A DNA stretch of 64,000 nt from Enterococcus mundtii (GCF_002813755.1 NZ_CP018061.1:483001-547000), one strand, 5' to 3'; positions 1 through 11,765 are shown, numbered from the stretch's first letter. The notes: a model not told the origin generated them from the sequence alone. Program-made: numbers and translations.

Positions 1-575
1 GTGCAGAAAAAGTCAACGAGTTACTAAAAACAGTTGGCTTAAATCCCAGCCATGGCACACGCTATCCTCATGAATTTTCAGGGGGACAACGCCAACGGAT
101 CGGGATTGCACGAGCATTAGCAGTCAATCCGAAGTTTATCATTTGTGATGAACCAATCTCTGCCTTAGACGTATCGATCCAAGCCCAAGTGGTCAATCTT
201 TTACAAGATTTACAAAAAGAGCAAGGATTGACTTACTTGTTTATCGCGCACGATCTATCCATGGTGAAACATATCAGTGACCGTATTGGTGTGATGCACA
301 ATGGCTTGTTGCTTGAGATGGGAACCAGTGAAGAAATCTATAATCATGGAGTGCATCCATATACGGAAAGCTTACTATCAGCGATCCCATTGCCTGACCC
401 TGATCATGAACGCCAACGTCGCCGGATCAAGTATCAACCTGAACCAGACGATGGACAAATCCGTACGTTACGCGAAATTGCTCCTGAACATTTTGTATAT
501 GCAACAGAACAAGAAGTTGCTTATTATGCGAAAAAATTAAAACGGCAGAAAGAAGCCTTGCTAGTCGCAAACTAG
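1..575 (+). CDS. oppF: Oligopeptide ABC transporter ATP-binding protein OppF (5' end outside window)
   Basis: This is the C-terminal part of the cytoplasmic ATPase that powers oligopeptide uptake with OppA/B/C/D. The frame is open from base 3 to the stop at 573-575. The ABC signature [15 protein letters not shown], Walker B ([14 protein letters not shown]) and the H-loop (LFIAHDL) are all visible, followed by the Opp-type C-terminal tail ([12 protein letters not shown], then a region rich in charged residues). OppF rather than OppD is inferred from this tail and from being the last transporter gene before a TldR-like gene. The start and Walker A lie left of the window. Only 12 bp separate its stop from the next gene, so the two are probably co-transcribed. 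Confidence 0.9.
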   Translation, partial: AEKVNELLKTVGLNPSHGTRYPHEFSGGQRQRIGIARALAVNPKFIICDEPISALDVSIQAQVVNLLQDLQKEQGLTYLFIAHDLSMVKHISDRIGVMHNGLLLEMGTSEEIYNHGVHPYTESLLSAIPLPDPDHERQRRRIKYQPEPDDGQIRTLREIAPEHFVYATEQEVAYYAKKLKRQKEALLVAN

Positions 576-587
576 GGGGAGAAGCCG

Positions 588-1595
588 ATGCTAAAAGCCT
601 TTAAATTTCGAATCTATCCCACTGATTCACAAAAACAGTGGTTGATCCAAACATTTGGTTGTGTGCGTTTCACTTACAATCATTTATTAAAAGCCAGACA
701 GGCGTATTATTTAGAAACACAAGAGATCGATTATACGCTGACACCAGCTTCTTTAAAAAAGCAATATCCGTTTTTAAAGGAAGTCGATAGTTTAGCCTTA
801 GCGAATGCCCAATTAAACTTGGATCGTGCATTTCGTAATTATTTTAAAGGACGCGCAAGCTTCCCCAAACTAAAAAATAAAAAAAGTATTTGGCAGTCGT
901 ATACGACGAATAATCAAAAAGGAACAATCTATTTAGAAGAAACATACCTCAAATTGCCAAAGCTAAAAGAGAAAATTCGCATCCATGCACATCGTCCGAT
1001 TGAAGGAACGATTCGTTCAGCGACGATCTCTTCTCGATACAACGAGATCTTTTATGTCTCCTTGCTCTGTGAAGTTCCCCAAAAGACGATGAGAGCGTCA
1101 AACAAATGGATCGGGATAGCCTATGATCCAGATCGTCTAGTGGAGATGTCCACACCGCTTGACATCACGATCCCTAAATTCAAACAAGTGGATCAACAGC
1201 TCCTGCGGGCAAAGAGAAAGCTTGTGATCAAAGGGCGATCAGCACAGCATCGACGAACACACGTTGAAAGAGTAAAAAATTATCAAAAGCAAAAAAGGAA
1301 AATCAAAGACCTTTATTTAAAACAAAAATTTCAACGAGAAGACTATTTGGAACAAATTTCAGGAACGGTGATCCGTCATTATGATTATTTGTTTGTCGAA
1401 TCGATTTCAGCAGATTGTCCGGAAGGTGATTTTTCTATCCAAGACTGGCACAAGCTATTAGCAAAGCTCCAATATAAATCGCAATGGTATAGCAAAAAGT
1501 TAGTATTGATCGATATGAAAGAACAAACAAATCCTTCCACAAACAAAAAGAGTCTGGAATTAGTTGAAATCGGGAAGCAAGTCCTTTTTGAATAA
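588..1595 (+). CDS. tldR: Nuclease-dead TnpB homologue, TldR-like RNA-guided repressor
   Basis: 335 aa, with RBS GGGGGAG 6 bp before the ATG. It aligns over its whole length with the intact TnpB at 50415-51563 in this window (shared block [19 protein letters not shown]; shared QSYTTNNQ; shared NYQKQKRKI). The RuvC-I motif GIDLG of TnpB reads GIAYDP here, so the catalytic Asp is Ala178. The RuvC-II Glu is kept (E271, LFVESIS). The zinc-ribbon cysteines and the RuvC-III Asp are absent: the protein ends 19 residues after the point where CSNCGHKDG should be. The N-terminal RNA/DNA-binding part looks intact and the frame is open, which argues for selection rather than decay. From established knowledge, TnpB-like nuclease-dead repressors (TldR) occur next to oppF in enterococci and silence promoters with a guide RNA. 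The function here is inferred from that match. The alternative is a decaying transposon gene. Confidence 0.85.
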   Translation: MLKAFKFRIYPTDSQKQWLIQTFGCVRFTYNHLLKARQAYYLETQEIDYTLTPASLKKQYPFLKEVDSLALANAQLNLDRAFRNYFKGRASFPKLKNKKSIWQSYTTNNQKGTIYLEETYLKLPKLKEKIRIHAHRPIEGTIRSATISSRYNEIFYVSLLCEVPQKTMRASNKWIGIAYDPDRLVEMSTPLDITIPKFKQVDQQLLRAKRKLVIKGRSAQHRRTHVERVKNYQKQKRKIKDLYLKQKFQREDYLEQISGTVIRHYDYLFVESISADCPEGDFSIQDWHKLLAKLQYKSQWYSKKLVLIDMKEQTNPSTNKKSLELVEIGKQVLFE

Positions 1596-1655
1596 AAAAA
1601 CTGGTAGGGGCGCCAGGGTTCGCCTTGCTAATAAAAAACATCTATTGTTTTTGTT
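1560..1655 (+). ncRNA. Candidate TldR guide RNA (omega-RNA-like scaffold plus guide)
   Basis: TnpB-family guide RNAs come from the 3' end of the gene and the transposon right end. Just after the tldR stop the sequence AAAACTGGTAGG resembles AAAACCGGTAGG in the right end of the intact IS element (51687-51698). A GGCG/CGCC hairpin (1609-1624) ending in TTCGCC corresponds in position to the terminal hairpin there that ends in TTCACC. By that analogy the guide starts near 1625 (TTGCTAATA...). A weak AT hairpin (1634-1640 with 1646-1652) could end the RNA, leaving a guide of only about 9-10 nt. The boundaries are inferred and I found no convincing target inside the window. Confidence 0.45.
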
Positions 1656-1698
1656 TCTAGGAATTTCTTTCAGAGAAGCTCACTAATTATGACAAACC

Positions 1699-1739
1699 AA
1701 AAAAGAGGAGAAGAGCATTCATGCCCTTCACCTCTTTTT
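1699..1739. terminator. Bidirectional terminator between tldR and the Nudix gene
   Basis: An imperfect inverted repeat (AAAGAGGAGAAGAGCAT / ATGCCCTTCACCTCTTT) has an A-run on the left and a T-run on the right, so it can end the opp-tldR transcript and the convergent Nudix transcript. Confidence 0.75.
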
Positions 1740-2559
1740 ATTCTGTATGTCCAGGTTTTAATTGATAGATCTTTGAGGGGCGTCCGATACCGACAGGACG
1801 TTCACCGATTTCATCGAAGTATTGTAACATGGCTTTTTTGAAATTGGAATGATCGATCATTTTAAAATCGATCCCTAAGAATTTAGCGAATACTTTGCGT
1901 GCTTCAGTGATCGTGAAGTCTTTTCCTAGAACTTGAAGCACTTGCGGTTCATGTTCCATTTTATTGACGACACGGTTGAAGGCTTTGACAATGATCTCGC
2001 TATGGTCAAAGGCTAATGTGTCTTTGCCAGAAGACTCGCTCGTCGTCAAGTCCAGAGTGATTGCTACATCCCCACTCGATAGATGCAGTTTGTTTGCATT
2101 GCGTTCAAGTGAAAACCACTGCACTTCTTTGGCATCATCTCCAGCGATCAAAGGTTCTTCACCGATAAAGGCGAGATAGCTGACTGTCACGACCCAGCCA
2201 CGAGGATCACGATTCGGTGTACTGAAGGTATGCAGTTGTTCAATGTTTTCTTCGGATATGATGACGCCTGTTTCTTCTTTTGTTTCTCGCAAGACGCTGG
2301 CACCTGTGGATTCGTTTTTTTGGACGAATCCTCCGGGAAGTGCCCAAGAATTTCGGTAAGGATGGCTTTTACGTTGGATAAGTAAAACTTTTAATTGATC
2401 TTCTTCTTTGTTGTAGCAGAGTAAAACGATATCGACTGTCAAGGAAGGTTTTTCATATTCAGGACGTTCTTGGTCTTGGTACCAAGATAAGAAATCAGTT
2501 TCAGAGGCCTCTTGTTCATAATATGTTTTTTCTTCTTCTTTTGAATGAAAATGTTCCAC
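1738..2559 (-). CDS. Nudix hydrolase with C-terminal winged-helix domain (NrtR-like)
   Basis: 273 aa. Residues about 40-170 form a Nudix domain with a complete Nudix box (GFVQKNE-x7-RETKEETGV). Residues about 205-273 look like the winged-helix domain found in NrtR-type regulators and related Nudix proteins (FTITEARKVFAKFLG, then GRPSKIYQL at the end). NrtR proteins sense ADP-ribose and control NAD genes. Because the catalytic box is intact, this protein may hydrolyse ADP-ribose, act as a regulator, or both; the sequence does not decide. It is a single gene with its own convergent terminator and has no NAD gene next to it. Confidence 0.8.
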   Translation of the reverse strand: MEHFHSKEEEKTYYEQEASETDFLSWYQDQERPEYEKPSLTVDIVLLCYNKEEDQLKVLLIQRKSHPYRNSWALPGGFVQKNESTGASVLRETKEETGVIISEENIEQLHTFSTPNRDPRGWVVTVSYLAFIGEEPLIAGDDAKEVQWFSLERNANKLHLSSGDVAITLDLTTSESSGKDTLAFDHSEIIVKAFNRVVNKMEHEPQVLQVLGKDFTITEARKVFAKFLGIDFKMIDHSNFKKAMLQYFDEIGERPVGIGRPSKIYQLKPGHTE

Positions 2560-2650
2560 TTTCTCACCTCCTGTGATGTTAAGGTACTTTTTACTTTATT
2601 GTAGCAGAATCTTCCTGAAAACCAAAGATTTCTAGACAAATAAATCGAAC

Positions 2651-2929
2651 TCAGAGTTGAAAAAGAAACGGTAAGAGTAGATTAAATAGGAAGAAAAGCA
2701 AATAAAAAGGGAGAAGCTTCTGTTTTTCTTCTCGAATCGCGAAAAAGCCACAGAGGACGATATACCCTGCTAGGATCACTCGAAGGATCAAAGTGAGCAA
2801 AAGAAACGTATTTAATTGTCCATGCAAATTGAAATAACCATACAGATGTAAATAGTAAAAACTAAATAATAAATGGATGAGAGAAAGTAAAGCAATGCTG
2901 ATAATCATTCGTTTGTGTTTTTTTGTCAT
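2651..2929 (-). CDS. Small hypothetical membrane protein
   Basis: About 92 aa from the ATG at 2929, which has AAAGG 11 bp upstream; a TTG at 2938 is possible but too close to the RBS. A short basic N-terminus (MTKKHKRM) is followed by about three hydrophobic segments (residues 5-28, 38-62, 68-88) separated by a basic loop (REEKQK). I do not recognise a family. It follows the Nudix gene in orientation but is transcribed before it, with a gap of about 90 bp. Confidence 0.5.
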   Translation of the reverse strand: MTKKHKRMIISIALLSLIHLLFSFYYLHLYGYFNLHGQLNTFLLLTLILRVILAGYIVLCGFFAIREEKQKLLPFYLLFFLFNLLLPFLFQL

Positions 2930-3151
2930 TAGTCTCAAAACCTTTTCTTATATGATATTGCTTATTATAGCATGTTTGTAAAGTAAAAATGAGAGAGTAG
3001 ATGATCCTGAAGAACAAGGAGTGAGAGTGTGGGTAGAGAATGAAGTGGATCATCACGATAACGTAGGTTCTTTATAAATGTTTTCTTGAAGGGAAAGGAC
3101 ATCTTTACATTTCGGGAGTTATCAAAAAAAGCTAACAGCGTATTCATTTTA

Positions 3152-3160
3152 TGGTATACT
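3152..3160 (+). promoter_or_regulatory. Extended -10 promoter of metG
   Basis: TGGTATACT is an extended -10 element (TGn before TATACT) about 46 bp before the metG start. No good -35 is visible, as is common for extended -10 promoters. I see no T-box leader. Confidence 0.5.
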
Positions 3161-3191
3161 AGCAAGGAAACGAATTCGCACCATGCGATAA

Positions 3192-5216
<2,025 letters not shown>

Positions 5217-5227
5217 TCAATGACTGT

Positions 5228-5269
5228 AAGAACTATTCTAAGCAAATAAGCTTAGAATAGTTCTTTTTT
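5228..5269 (+). terminator. metG terminator
   Basis: A 16-bp perfect stem (AAGAACTATTCTAAGC with its complement at 5250-5265), a 6-nt loop, then a T-run. Confidence 0.9.
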
Positions 5270-5307
5270 GATAGGCTTACTTTTCGTGGATCTATAAAAA
5301 TAAAACT

Positions 5308-5376
5308 AACGAGGTTGTGCGAACACCGTTTATTTGTTTTTAGGGGGTACGAAAGGACGAATCTCCTCGGCTTTTT
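5308..5376. repeat. Dispersed intergenic palindrome, copy 1
   Basis: On the minus strand it contains CCCCCTAAAAACAAATAAAC followed by GGTGTTC, matching the core of the copies near 13055 and 29730. The outer arms are CGAGG and CCTCG. Confidence 0.6.
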
Positions 5377-5555
5377 TATAACTTTGATTGAGTGACAAAT
5401 TTTTTGGAACTGCAGTATTAAACCATTCATTCATGTTACAATAAGAAAGAAAAGTGAGTAAGTAAACGATCCAAGCCGAATGAGCAGGTCATTGGCTTAG
5501 CTAGCGCTTGATAAGAAATAGGATAACTATGCTATCTATTGGAAGGAGACGAAAG

Positions 5556-6317
5556 ATGAATGTGGCTGAGTTAGATTTAGTTACCCGATTTGTACTGGAA
5601 AAAAAAGCAAATCTGCATGGCGGAATTTACCATTTGACGCAAGTAGAAATGGCGTATAACTCCAATCGAATAGAAGGGTCGAGAATTTCTGAGAAGCAAA
5701 CCGCCTTAATATTTGAAAATAATATTCTCCCTCCTGCTGAAAGTGGCGAGGCAACGAAACTAGATGATATCAAAGAAACAGAAAATCATTTCAAAGGTTT
5801 CGATTACGTGATCGATCATATCGAAGAACCGTTATCGAATGATTTTATCAAAGAACTACATCGAATTTTGAAACGAGGAACAACTGATGAAAACAATCCG
5901 CTAACACCTGTCGGAGAATTTAAACTTGTTCAAAATATGATTGGTTTTGGTTATGATGAGGTTGAAACCACAGCACCCGAGGAAGTAACTGAAAAAATGA
6001 CGGAATTACTTGCTCACTATGAGAACTCAAAAAAACAAAGCTTAGTTGAAATTGCAGATTTTCATGTGAAATATGAACGCATCCACCCATTTGCAGATGG
6101 CAACGGACGTACGGGACGTTTGATTATGTTCAAAGAATGCTTGAGGCACAATATCATGCCTTTCGTGATCAAAGATGTCCATCGTGAGTTCTACTACAGA
6201 GGTTTAAGTAATTGGGGAACCGAGAATGGTTATTTACTTGATACTTTAGGTATGAGTCAAGATATGTATGAACAGTTTTTAAAAAAAATGAAATTCACAG
6301 GATCGGTTCATCAATAA
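5556..6317 (+). CDS. Fic-domain protein (probable AMP transferase), N-terminally autoinhibited
   Basis: 253 aa. The ATG at 5556 has GGAAGGAG 7 bp upstream; the in-frame ATG at 5508 has no RBS. The canonical Fic motif HPFADGNGRTGR is at residues 177-188, with catalytic His177. Fic proteins usually transfer AMP from ATP to a target hydroxyl. SNRIEG at residues 36-41 matches the inhibitory helix motif (S/T)xxxE(G/N), so the inhibitor is fused at the N-terminus (class II Fic) and no separate antitoxin is expected. It is alone between two terminators. Target unknown. Confidence 0.9.
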   Translation: MNVAELDLVTRFVLEKKANLHGGIYHLTQVEMAYNSNRIEGSRISEKQTALIFENNILPPAESGEATKLDDIKETENHFKGFDYVIDHIEEPLSNDFIKELHRILKRGTTDENNPLTPVGEFKLVQNMIGFGYDEVETTAPEEVTEKMTELLAHYENSKKQSLVEIADFHVKYERIHPFADGNGRTGRLIMFKECLRHNIMPFVIKDVHREFYYRGLSNWGTENGYLLDTLGMSQDMYEQFLKKMKFTGSVHQ

Positions 6318-6336
6318 AATAGCTTTATAGATAAAT

Positions 6337-6377
6337 AAAAAAGTCGAGCGATGATAATCATCGTCCGACTTTTTTTA
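6337..6377. terminator. Bidirectional terminator of fic and the convergent membrane gene
   Basis: AAAAAAGTCG-A-GCGATGAT pairs with ATCATCG-T-CCGACTTTTTT. The stop codon of the convergent gene (6358-6360) lies inside the right half. Confidence 0.85.
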
Positions 6378-6951
6378 GTTTTAGCCGTTGTTTGACTTTC
6401 GTTGGCAATAATGCTGCGACGATTGAAAATGGAATACATAGAATATACCAAGCAATCAGGCGGCTATTGCCGTAACGTGCATAAATCTTGGTCAATAGCG
6501 AGTGAAGGATCACCAGCCCTAGGAGCAAGCTGATCGCAAAGAACCATCTTGTATCCCAATCAGTCAAGTGGCGCAAGGCGTTCATAGCTAAAGGATAGCC
6601 GTAGAAAAAAATCCCGACCATCGTGACGCGCCAATTTTTGACGATCGTTTGAACATTCAATAGTAAAAAGATGATCGATAGTAAAAAAGCAATGGGCGGA
6701 AACAAGCCGACGAGAAAGGAATAGACGATTCCCCACAACAACATCCCAGGCCCTTTGATCAAGGCGGCAATGAGAAGAAAACCAGCCATCAATAGCAATT
6801 GCTGTGTCAATGTCGCAATTGTTAGCCAGCCAAATAAAATCAACAATAACCAATGTAGCTTGGATTGTTTTTGTTCTTTTTGTGGAAAGAAAGTAGTACC
6901 TTTATCTTTTAGATAAGATGCTAGTTTTGGATCGATCGATTGAAAATCCAT
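6358..6951 (-). CDS. Hypothetical multi-pass membrane protein
   Basis: 197 aa. Residues 1-32 are polar and probably cytoplasmic. About five or six hydrophobic segments follow (near 33-52, 54-66, 68-82, 85-101, 108-125, 138-156, 166-185), and the C-terminus is very basic (KVKQRLKLKKVGR). An AGGAGG-type RBS (reverse strand, near 6961) precedes the start. I do not recognise the family. The stop codon sits within the shared terminator. Confidence 0.65.
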   Translation of the reverse strand: MDFQSIDPKLASYLKDKGTTFFPQKEQKQSKLHWLLLILFGWLTIATLTQQLLLMAGFLLIAALIKGPGMLLWGIVYSFLVGLFPPIAFLLSIIFLLLNVQTIVKNWRVTMVGIFFYGYPLAMNALRHLTDWDTRWFFAISLLLGLVILHSLLTKIYARYGNSRLIAWYILCIPFSIVAALLPTKVKQRLKLKKVGR

Positions 6952-7119
6952 AGGGTACCTCCTGACATTTCAAGTAGCTTCATTCTATAAGAAGTAAGAC
7001 AAGAATACATCCGTCTTTAGAGGGATATTTTCACTACAAATTTCTGAAAAGAATGGTAAAATGAAAAGTTCTCGGGTATACTGAAAAAACTAAAAAAGAA
7101 ATACGAAATGAGGAAGAGG

Positions 7120-8442
7120 ATGAAGGGGAAATTAAAACGCGAGATCAATTTGTTTGGTGCATTATCCACAGTAATGGGAACTGTGATCGGCGCCGGCGTC
7201 TTTTTTAAAACAGCAGCGGTAGTGGCAAGTACACAATCAACAAGTTTGACGTTACTCGCGTGGTTGTTAGGGGGATTCTTAACGATCTGTGCGGGGCTAA
7301 CAGTCGCTGAATTAGCCACTGCCATTCCTGAAACAGGTGGAGCGGTCAAGTATATTGAAGCAGCTTACGGTAAGTTACCAAGTTTTTTGTTAGGCTGGGC
7401 ACAAAGTTTGATTTACTTTCCAGCCAACATTGCGGCATTATCGATCATCTTTGCAACACAGCTGATCAATCTCTTACAGCTATCTCCTGATTATTTATTA
7501 GTGATTGCTATTATTACAGCACTTTCTATCACTGGATTGAATCTGTTAGGGACCAAAGTTGGTGCGTACGTTCAATCGATTACATTGGTAGTCAAGTTGA
7601 TCCCAATTGCAGTGATCATTATTTGGGGGCTTCTGACACCAGGACAGGGTACTGTTCAATTATTTCCAGTAGAAGCCGGACAAGGTGTTTCATGGGCAGA
7701 AGGACTTAGTGGTGCTTTGTTGGCGACGCTTTTCGCTTACGATGGCTGGTTAGGTGTCGGAGCCATGGCTGGAGAAATGAAACGTCCAGAAAAGGATCTA
7801 CCAAAAGCGATTATTTTAGGATTGAGTTTTGTGACATTCGTTTATCTATTGATCAACTTCGTCTTTTTAAAAACATTACCGATTGATCAAATTGCTGGGA
7901 ACTTGAATGCTTCATCTGATGCGTCAGCAGTCATCTTCGGTGAACTAGGAGGGAAAATCGTTACGATCGGTATTTTGATCTCTGTCTACGGCGCATTGAA
8001 TGGTTATACGTTGACTGGGATTCGTGTGCCATATGCCATGGCATTAGAAAATGAATTACCGTTCAGCAAACAGTTGACAAAGCTTTCAAAAAACTTTACC
8101 GTCCCTTATGTCCCTGCGTTGTTCCAATTAGCGATCGCCTGTATCATGATGAGTTTAGGGTCGTTTGATTTTCTGACGGATATGTTGATTTTTGTCATGT
8201 GGCTATTTAGCTTATTGATTTTTATTGGCGTATTTATTTTAAGAAAGAAAGCACCAGAGATGCCTCGTCCATATAAAGTACCATTGTATCCTGTGATACC
8301 GATCATTGCGATTTTAGGAGCCATCTTTATTTTAGGGATGACACTGATCACACAAACGAATTTGGCATTGATCGGAATCTTAGTCACATTGTTAGGTATA
8401 CCTGTGTTCTACTACAAAAAAAGACAAACTGAAAGTAACTAA
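7120..8442 (+). CDS. APC-family amino acid permease
   Basis: 440 aa from the ATG at 7120, which follows GAGGAAGAGG; an ATG at 7108 is in frame but has a poorer RBS. About 12 membrane segments are present. The first helix carries the APC substrate-binding turn (MGTVIGAGVFF). The overall pattern resembles the SteT serine/threonine exchanger group (LAT-like). Substrate cannot be assigned from sequence. It is monocistronic with a terminator directly behind it. Confidence 0.85.
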   Translation: MKGKLKREINLFGALSTVMGTVIGAGVFFKTAAVVASTQSTSLTLLAWLLGGFLTICAGLTVAELATAIPETGGAVKYIEAAYGKLPSFLLGWAQSLIYFPANIAALSIIFATQLINLLQLSPDYLLVIAIITALSITGLNLLGTKVGAYVQSITLVVKLIPIAVIIIWGLLTPGQGTVQLFPVEAGQGVSWAEGLSGALLATLFAYDGWLGVGAMAGEMKRPEKDLPKAIILGLSFVTFVYLLINFVFLKTLPIDQIAGNLNASSDASAVIFGELGGKIVTIGILISVYGALNGYTLTGIRVPYAMALENELPFSKQLTKLSKNFTVPYVPALFQLAIACIMMSLGSFDFLTDMLIFVMWLFSLLIFIGVFILRKKAPEMPRPYKVPLYPVIPIIAILGAIFILGMTLITQTNLALIGILVTLLGIPVFYYKKRQTESN

Positions 8443-8452
8443 CTTATAATGA

Positions 8453-8490
8453 AAAGACAAGAAGTGAATCAAGTCATTTCTTGTCTTTCT
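8453..8490 (+). terminator. Terminator of the amino acid permease gene
   Basis: AAAGACAAGAAGTGA pairs with TCATTTCTTGTCTTT around a 7-nt loop, followed by a T-rich run. Confidence 0.8.
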
Positions 8491-8578
8491 TTGTACGATA
8501 TCTCATGTTTTTTAGTCTTTGAGACTTCTTTAACGCCTGCTTATATGCTAAAGTAATGAATGAAAAGGAGAGATAAAG

Positions 8579-9347
8579 ATGATATTTGATTCTCATACTC
8601 ATTTGAACGCGGAACAATTCAATGATGACATTCCTGAAACGATCCAGCGTGCAGAAGAACTAGGTGTGACTAAAATGGCCGTCGTAGGCTTTGATACACC
8701 GACGATCGAAAAGTCCTTGATGCTTAGTCAAGATTACCCAAACATTTATAGCATCATTGGTTGGCATCCTACCGAAGCTGGTAGCTATACGAAAGAAATC
8801 GAAAATAAACTTCAAGAACAATTGACTTTACCAAAAGTGGTTGCTTTAGGGGAAATCGGACTGGATTATTATTGGATGGAAGATCCAAAAGAAGTCCAAG
8901 ATAAAATTTTTAGAAGACAGATCGCCATCGCAAAAGAGATGAACTTACCAATTAGTATCCATACGAGAGAAGCATTGGAAGATACTTATAAGGTTTTAAA
9001 AGAAGAGGACATTCGCGACATTGGTGGGATCATGCACAGCTTTAGTGGTGATTATGAATGGGCACAACGTTTCCTTGATTTAGGGATGCACATTTCTTTC
9101 AGTGGTGTCGTCACTTTCAAAAAGGCGTTAGATGTGCAAGAAGCAGCGACAAACGTTCCATTAGATCGTCTATTAGTGGAAACAGATGCTCCATATTTAG
9201 CGCCAATGCCCTATCGAGGAAAAAGAAATGAACCAGGGTATACTCGTTACACAGTCGAAAAGATCGCTGAACTTCGTCAACTGCCAATGGAAGAAGTAGC
9301 GGCACAAACATGGAAAAATGCCCATCGTTTATTTGGATTATCAGAGC

Positions 9348-9355
<8 letters not shown>
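8579..9355 (+). CDS. tatD: TatD-family metal-dependent deoxyribonuclease
   Basis: 258 aa with an AAAAGGAG RBS. The TatD pattern is complete: the N-terminal metal motif DSHTHLN (residues 4-10), [19 protein letters not shown] and the C-terminal ETDAPYLAP. It is the first gene of a tatD-rnmV-rsmA operon, an order common in Firmicutes that joins nucleic-acid processing and ribosome maturation. It overlaps the next gene by 8 bp. Confidence 0.95.
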
Positions 9356-10794
<1,439 letters not shown>

Positions 10795-10836
10795 AATGAG
10801 GAATAGAAGGCTGAAAAAGTCTTTTCGCTCTAAGCA

Positions 10837-10890
10837 TGAAGGCATCACTTGAGAAAACCATTTTGGGTATTCTTCAAGTGGTGCCTGACT
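10837..10890 (+). terminator. Hairpin after rsmA
   Basis: AGGCATCACTTGA pairs with TCAAGTGGTGCCT (10876-10888). The T-run behind it is weak (CTATTTTAGG), so it may be an RNA 3'-end structure rather than an efficient terminator. Confidence 0.45.
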
Positions 10891-10966
10891 ATTTTAGGAC
10901 ATATGGTCCAAGATCAAATTATTCGATTTTAGAGAGGGTGGCATTTCAGATGTCCTGTTTCTCTTT

Positions 10967-11030
10967 ATGTGTCTTGACACATTAGAAAGTTAGCGGTACA
11001 ATAGGTCAAAATAAATGTGTCAAGACACAT
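10967..11030 (+). promoter_or_regulatory. Sigma-A promoter with two palindromic operators (probable NiaR boxes)
   Basis: The perfect palindrome ATGTGTC-TT-GACACAT (10967-10982) contains the -35 TTGACA (10974-10979); a 17-bp spacer leads to TACAAT (10997-11002). A second perfect palindrome ATGTGTC-AA-GACACAT lies at 11015-11030 just downstream. Binding of one repressor to both sites would block the promoter. The sequence type and the gene suggest the niacin repressor NiaR, which is an inference. Confidence 0.75.
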
Positions 11031-11045
11031 CAAGGGAGTAAAAAA

Positions 11046-11672
11046 ATGAAAACAAATTCTGTAAGAAAATTGACAATTTCCGCTTTATTGATCGGGATGG
11101 GCGTTCTTATTCCGATGATCATGCCTAAGATCGTAATTCCGCCTGCTTCATTTACACTAGCTTCACATGTGCCATTATTTATCGCAATGTTTTTTTCACC
11201 CGGTGTAGCTGTTGCAGTGGCGCTAGGTACAACATTTGGTTTCTTCTTGACGACACCTGTGATTATTGCGCTTCGTGCATTGTCTCATTTGGTATTTGCT
11301 CTAATCGGTGCATGGTATTTACAAAAAAAACCAGGGATCGTCTTAAAAGACGGGCAATTCACATTAATGAACTGGCGTTTTCAAGGGTTTAACTTATTGA
11401 TCGGCGTGATCCACTCGATCATCGAAATGCTAGTGGTGAGTGTATTCTTCTTCATTGGGAATATGCCGGAAACATACTATGCAGAAGGCTACTTCTATAC
11501 CGTATTCATCTTGATGGGGATCGGTGGCTTGATCCATAGTTTGGTGGATTACAATATCGCTTACTTCATTGCCGGAACATTGAGTAAATTCTTTGATGTG
11601 CCAGTTTTCACTGCTGCCAAGAAACAGCAAAAGAAAGAGATCGTACAAGGAACGATTAAAAAAGTCGTTTAG
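11046..11672 (+). CDS. niaX: ECF transporter S component, probably for niacin
   Basis: 208 aa hydrophobic protein with about six membrane segments and a basic C-terminal tail (KKQQKKEIV...KKVV). Its size and layout match ECF-transporter substrate-binding (S) subunits, which work with a shared EcfA/A'/T module. The assignment to niacin (NiaX) rests on resemblance of the first half (IGMGVLIPMIMPK, SFTLASHVPLFIAMF) and on the twin GTGTC/GACAC palindromes in its promoter, which look like NiaR sites. RBS AAGGGAG. Another vitamin is possible. Confidence 0.65.
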   Translation: MKTNSVRKLTISALLIGMGVLIPMIMPKIVIPPASFTLASHVPLFIAMFFSPGVAVAVALGTTFGFFLTTPVIIALRALSHLVFALIGAWYLQKKPGIVLKDGQFTLMNWRFQGFNLLIGVIHSIIEMLVVSVFFFIGNMPETYYAEGYFYTVFILMGIGGLIHSLVDYNIAYFIAGTLSKFFDVPVFTAAKKQQKKEIVQGTIKKVV

Positions 11673-11699
11673 CAATGCCACAGATAAAGACTGAAAAAT

Positions 11700-11748
11700 A
11701 ACCAAAAAAAGACCCAAGATCGAACGATCGATGGGTCTTTTTTTGGTT
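11700..11748. terminator. Bidirectional terminator between niaX and the sugar ABC ATPase gene
   Basis: ACCAAAAAAAGACCCA and TGGGTCTTTTTTTGGT form the outer stem, with CGATCG-type pairing inside. Confidence 0.85.
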
Positions 11749-11765
11749 ATCAAGTTCTGTTTCGT

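Noticed and set aside
1450..1470. Self-target for the candidate guide (CTATTAGCAAAG resembles the complement of the guide)
   Set aside because: Only about 9-10 bases match inside tldR itself without a suitable flanking motif; similar TTATTAGCA matches occur by chance in other coding regions (for example near 43364).
588..1595. Simple transposon pseudogene
   Set aside because: The frame is open for 335 codons, there is a good RBS, the N-terminal binding half is conserved, and the gene is fused in layout to the opp operon without transposon ends. Decay remains possible but is less likely.
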